From the NCBI GenBank assembly GCA_021464415.1, contig CM038467.1, positions 32,481,248 to 32,545,247 on the forward strand: a stretch of DNA of 64,000 nt. Reading direction: 5' to 3'. The stretch is from Lonicera japonica (taxonomy: Eukaryota > Streptophyta > Magnoliopsida > Dipsacales > Caprifoliaceae). Both the position numbers and the translations under genes were made by a program. Every line of letters begins with the position of its first letter. Positions within the stretch are counted from its first letter, which is position 1. The notes beneath the pieces were generated by a model that was given only the letters and a program-made list of their open reading frames with translations, had not been told where the DNA came from and ran no database searches. Shown piece by piece: positions 59,606-64,000 of the stretch.

Positions 59606-60107
59606 AAAGAAAAAGAATAAAATCGATATAAATAGTTGTCTTTATATTTTTTATAATGTGATACTTTAAAGTTATAATTATTTTATTCCATTATTCATCT
59701 TTTGGTTAATTTTTTATTTTTATAAGGATTAAAATCTACAGAAAATTTAAATAATCCATACATTAAAATATGTTAGACATTATATAGACTTAAAACAATT
59801 TATGAATTTAACAAAATTTGTAGTTTATAAAAAATCAGTTATAATTTTTAAAATTTGAATTAAATATATACACCCCCTTTAATGACAGAAAACAGAGATT
59901 GGAAATTGTATAGAGAGATGGTATAAATGATCGTAACGAAGAAAAAGATTAGAGATACAGTGAGCAAAATGCAAAGGAAAGTTTAGAGAGAGAGAGGTGC
60001 GACAAAGGAAAGGGTGAGGTGTAAGGTGGCTCAACCAAATAAAAGACTGACACGGTCCGGGGACACTGAACCAAACCATCGATTTTTAATCCCTTAGTCG
60101 ATTCTTG
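59606..60107. other. Non-coding region
   Basis: AT-rich to about 59880, then a minus-strand CT-rich stretch (about 59985-60010) that looks like a plant leader, but no gene could be attached to it. Confidence 0.3.
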
Positions 60108-60221
60108 GGTTATGAAAATAATATTTGGCCAGCGACAGCTGCATACCGCAAGTGGAGATTAGTTAAGGTGCTCGAAAGCTGACCCAAAGACTCCGTGGGT
60201 AAACCTCGAACAAAAAAAAAT
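60108..60221 (+). mobile_element. SINE 3' part, same family as 49562-49762
   Basis: From ATGAAAATAATATTTGG it parallels the other copy: GTGGAGATTAGT, GTGCTCGAAAGCT and CCGTGGGTAA, then a nine-A tail. The tRNA-like head is not clear, so the copy is 5' truncated or strongly diverged. Confidence 0.65.
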
Positions 60222-60280
60222 GTTGCAAGAGAGTATAATGAGGAACTGCCATTTGTCAATCTTAATTTAATTTAAATTAG

Positions 60281-61354
60281 GGCAATTTAGACTTAGGTAC
60301 TCCCATAATGGGCGAAATTAGACTTAGGTATTCTTTTGTTTAAAAATTAGACTTTTGTGCAAATTCCGTCAATCTCTGTCCAAAATTAACGGACACGTGA
60401 TTTACATGTGCCTTCAACCCACTAAATCCAACTATAGTTAACATTTTAAAAAAATTAACAAAAAGTCCCAAACTACCTCCAATCTCCATCTTCAATACCA
60501 CTTCCGAGGCTCCCACTTCTAATCTCCACCCTCCATCCATCACCAACACCACCTCCACCTCCGATCACTGGCGACCTTCATAACCACCACCACCACCACC
60601 ATATATTGATTCTTAATCACTTCCTTTCAACACCACCACCTCCACCTCTGACCCTTCATCAACACAATGTAACCAAATAAACGCTAAACTACCGCCAATA
60701 ACCACTGCCAACCACCGCCAACACCATTCCCTTCCGTAAACCATTGCCATCCCTCTTTTAACCACGTTGTCTTAGCTATGCACTTCCAATCTCTCACCAC
60801 CAAACTACCACACAACAATAATCCATCACTCTCACCTTAATCCAATTATTATTATTATTATAATAAAACCCTAATCTTCGATTACCCAAAACTCGTTGGA
60901 GATTGATCACTGTTGTTTCCCCCAAAAATAACCCCTCACTTTTGTTTCCCCCAAAAATTCGGGTATACCTATACAACACTGTTCTTTTTAATTTTTTTTA
61001 GTAGAGACATGAGAAATCAATAAAGGGGTGGAGGTCGGTGAAGGGGCGGAGATCGGAGGTGAGGGTGGGGGTGGGGGTGATGAAGGATGGGATCGGTGGT
61101 GGTGGTAGTTATGAAGGTATGTGGTTGGAGCCTTAGAGGTGTGGTGGCCAGTGACTGTTTATTTCCCCATTTTTTTCTAAAAAAAATAATAATTTAAATA
61201 AGGTTGGCTTACATGGGTTAAAGCACACGGACCCATCAAGTGGCTGTTAGTTTTTGATGGAAATAGACGGAATTTGCACTAAAGTCTAATTTTTATACAA
61301 AGAGTACCTAAGTCTAATTCCGCCCAATATGAAAGTACATAAGTCTAAATTGCC
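60281..61354. mobile_element. MITE with about 90-bp terminal inverted repeats
   Basis: The left arm (60281-60370) and right arm (61266-61354) are inverted copies with few mismatches. They start GGCAATTTAGACTTAGG and include repeated AGACTTAGGTA words. Imperfect pairing extends inward. The 1.07-kb element is non-coding; its middle holds ACC and TGG microsatellites. The target duplication is unclear in AT-rich flanks, so the superfamily is open. Confidence 0.8.
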
Positions 61355-62304
61355 AATTAAATTAATTCTAATTAACTGATGTAATAATTTAAAAAAGTAA
61401 GAGGAAACAAACATTTCATTAAACACAATTCTAATTTTTTGAAGTTGCATTGTTTCTTAAGGAGTTTTTTTTTCTTTAATTAGAAGAGTAAAATTTACTA
61501 CTTTTAGATATAGTAAATTTATTTTTTTGTGATAGAAAAAACAACTGAAGATGCATTTATTGTGTGTAAATATAATTTAATTTGATCTATGAGCTTTGAT
61601 AATCTAATATGATGAACACGAGGAATTAAGAATGAGTTGTTTTCAATTGCTAGCAGTGTCACCGAGATAAATTTTAGTATGAATAAATTAGTTTCCTAGT
61701 CTCAGGGAATAATCAACTAGAATAATTTAGGGCTTGCAATATTCATTACGATTAAACCGTTTAATAAAAAGATTGTATTCAAGTTATTAAATTGGATGTG
61801 ATTAATCCAGAATAGACTCGTAATGGATACAATTAGACTTAAGTTAGATAGGTTGTGCATAATTCATTTATATTTTATTTGTTAATTTGCTCCAAATGAA
61901 ACGATTACTTAAATGGATCATGTTTGGATTGACAGTAATGTTGTTATACGCGTGTCTTGAAACGGCCAAAACTCGATTTGTAAATATGAATCAAAGATTA
62001 TATATTTTATTTTATTTTATTTTATTTTTCCAATTTTCATTGTGGTAGGTTAAAGGTGACAAGTTGCAGTTTCTTATTATGCCCTCGTAACCTCATGTAA
62101 TAATGCTCAGATCAAAAAATTACTCGTTCCTACATCTCGACTAATCTCCTTTCACGATTAGTGATTGCCGCTAATCAAATATTATTTTGACAAACCTAAT
62201 TACGAATTAATCTGAGAAGTAAATTCAGTTAACCCTTAGACTGTCCCAATGGAAGCCTTGCCACTAGATCCTGTCAATAGATCAAATTTCGATCCAAACC
62301 TAAC
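61355..62304. other. Non-coding region
   Basis: A TTTTA tandem run (about 62003-62030) was noted. No gene or element is supported. Confidence 0.35.
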
Positions 62305-62589
62305 GAGTTATTAAAAATTTATCCCCTTGAAGTTTACCCATGTTTGCACTTCAATCCATGAAGTTTAATTAGCATAACTCTCATCCTTAAAGTTTGAATC
62401 CGATTTCACTTTAGTCCAAAACCCCAGTAAACCGTTAGACTTTTGCTACTGTTTCCGTTCAAAAGTCTAACAGTTTGGATTAAAGTGAAATCGAATTCAA
62501 ACTTTAAGGATGAGAGTTATGCAAATTAAAATTCATGGATTGCAGTGCAAAAGTAGGTAAACTTTAAGAGGGTAAATTTTTAATAACTC
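62305..62589. mobile_element. Foldback MITE (285 bp)
   Basis: The two halves are inverted copies over about 120 bp each: GAGTTATTAAAAATTTA, GAAGTTTACC, GCATAACTCTCATCCTTAAA and ATTTCACTTTAATCC-like blocks recur in reverse complement. Only a short loop separates them. Only AAC is common to both flanks, which is not diagnostic. Confidence 0.8.
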
Positions 62590-63312
62590 AACATATACGT
62601 ATTTTATTGGACATGGATTTAAAATTTCAATTAAATAACGTGATTCTTATCCACCCGACGTATACATGTTTTATTAGACATGGATTTGAAAATTCAATTC
62701 AATAATCTGATTATTATCCAAATTCGCTTATCAAATATGATATTGTATAACATTATTGATATTTATTCATATATTAGACACACACATATTATATATATAT
62801 ATATATCAAGTTGAGCTTAATTGTCGTAGGAGCGAGGCTTAGAGCAGTCATTTAGTTTTCTTGACTTAGGAACAACTATGTTACTTCCAAGTTCCACCAA
62901 AATTGGTGGCTGAGATCCACGTGTCAACATGCATGGATCTGGCAGTTGTTTTCCTGACAATGTCTCGCTTTGAAACTTATTTCCAATATGCACGGATCTG
63001 GCACGCGTCAAAATCGAATATAAATTTAGTTATGATTCTTAAAACTTAAAATTTCAAAAACAAAATCCCTAAAACTAAAGGTCCCATAATGAATTATTGC
63101 ATTAAAGTAATCTGAATACATAGCAATACTGGACTCAATACTTTAATTCCAGGTTCTTTGTGCTTTTATCTTCAAGTTGTCATTAGTTATGTGTTTTATC
63201 GTGTTCATTGTTTGTGTTAATCCATATATGAGTAGCTAAATCACTTATAGTTAGGGTGTCAGATGAACACCTAGGGTTTTTGTGTTTGAATACTATGTTC
63301 TTCATGATTGAT
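62590..63312. other. Non-coding region
   Basis: A TA microsatellite is at about 62788-62806. GCA-GGATCTGGCA words repeat at about 62932-62944 and 62992-63004. No gene is supported. Confidence 0.35.
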
Positions 63313-63607
63313 GGGATAATTAGCAAAAATTACTCCTAAAATTTGAACCAAATATCTTGCTCGTCCCTAAAGTTTAATTTTTGGTTGAAGTGTCCTTAAG
63401 GTTTCTAATTTCGGTTGAAGTATCAAAAAATGCCACTTAGGCTTGTGACAGTCACGCTCGTTTTTCATTCATTTTTTTAACGGGACAACTAGTTTGGATG
63501 AATGAGGGAAAATTAGAAACTTTAAGGATGTTTCAACCAAAAATTGAACTTTGGGGACGAGCGAGGGATTCGGATCAAACTTTATGGGTCATTTTTGCTA
63601 ATTACCT
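63313..63607. mobile_element. Foldback MITE (295 bp) with 8-bp TSD
   Basis: Arms of about 100 bp are inverted copies (ATAATTAGCAAAAAT, CTCGTCCC-AAAGTT, TTTTTGGTTGAA, CCTTAA-GTTTCTAATTT). They are flanked by the direct repeat TGATTGAT (63305-63312 and 63608-63615). It is non-coding. The TSD length suits hAT, or Mutator if a mismatched ninth base is counted. Confidence 0.8.
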
Positions 63608-63615
63608 TGATTGAT

Positions 63616-64000
63616 AACCAAATCTCTACAAACCCGAATTCTATGATTACAATATGTTATAATATGACTTTTATCATGTAAAAATCGTACAAACTCAGAT
63701 TTTTCATAGATTTTGGGTGTTCATCCAGGATCTATCAACCAAAAAAGGGGGTTTCACTTATTTTCTCAAGAATATGAGATTAAGTCCTTGAAAATTATTT
63801 TTCCTTGTAGCAATCTGTTTTTAATTGATCTAAGATACTTTTTTATGGAACTAAATACATTGAATATCATGTATTCAAAATTGAGAATTCTATAATAAGA
63901 TTCCTACGCTTGAACTTATTATATAGGGAAGTGTTTATTAGATATCTTTTTGAGGCATTCAAGCACACAAATACTAGGAAGGATTCCTAAACTCCTAACT
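63616..64000. other. Window end, no gene seen
   Basis: AT-rich sequence; the 60-codon ORF at 63713-63895 has no recognisable domain. Confidence 0.35.

Overview
The window is nuclear DNA from a flowering plant, most likely a eudicot. The evidence is an intron-split importin-alpha gene, a plant-type BCS1-like AAA-ATPase relic, plant Ty1/copia and Ty3/gypsy-type LTRs, a Cassandra-type LTR carrying a 5S rRNA-like sequence, tRNA-derived SINEs and Stowaway/hAT-type MITEs, all in a very AT-rich background. I could not determine the species. There is no sign of bacterial, organellar or CRISPR-like sequence.

Left part (1-24 kb). A GRF zinc-finger gene fragment sits at the left edge on the minus strand. 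It is followed by a tRNA-derived SINE, a miniature LTR retrotransposon (TRIM) family with 227-bp LTRs in head-to-head arrangement, and a second SINE with an 18-bp perfect target-site duplication (TSD). At 7.5-14.6 kb an AAA-ATPase pseudogene (minus strand) is split by a 6.1-kb Ty1/copia element (8273-14409, TSD GATGC, LTRs about 98% identical by eye). Next come a solo LTR with a heat-shock-element cluster (15757-16404, TSD ACTAT) and a 1.6-kb solo LTR (18271-19899, TSD TACCT) inserted in an older LTR of the same family. A diverged duplicate of the pseudogene's flanks lies at 21.2-22.3 kb; it lacks the pseudogene and carries a SINE that is absent from the other copy.

Middle (24-38 kb). A heavily decayed Ty1/copia element (about 24.2-30.3 kb) has lost its reverse-transcriptase region. 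It was later hit by a hAT-type MITE (26582-27202, TSD CCTTTTGG) and by a 1.75-kb solo LTR (27323-29067, TSD GTTAA). A decayed coiled-coil ORF relic (33-34.7 kb, minus) and a probable 2-kb solo LTR with an ACCGGTAT/ACCGGTCC repeat array (35717-37709) follow.

Right part (38-64 kb). The one clear host gene is importin-alpha (39088-46842, plus strand, ten coding exons). All its splice junctions fit, and once six single-base indel sites are accounted for its exons add up to 531 codons. This pattern suggests uncorrected sequencing errors rather than a dead gene. Its introns and 3' flank hold hAT, Stowaway and other MITEs. Beyond it are an RNase H-like relic, a SINE with a 16-bp TSD, a 240-bp tandem duplication, a second hAT MITE, a likely promoter and first exon that run into a 100-N assembly gap (54879-54978), a gypsy-type LTR broken by a solo Cassandra LTR (56309-56691, TSD TACAT), more LTR debris, and three foldback MITEs at 60.3-63.6 kb.

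Apart from importin-alpha and possibly the GRF and gap-edge genes, the window is a nested transposon graveyard. I found no multi-gene system. The points most worth checking are the heat-shock-element LTR, the paired filled and empty SINE sites, the gene-fragment insertion at 7.2-15.1 kb, and the indel pattern in importin-alpha.
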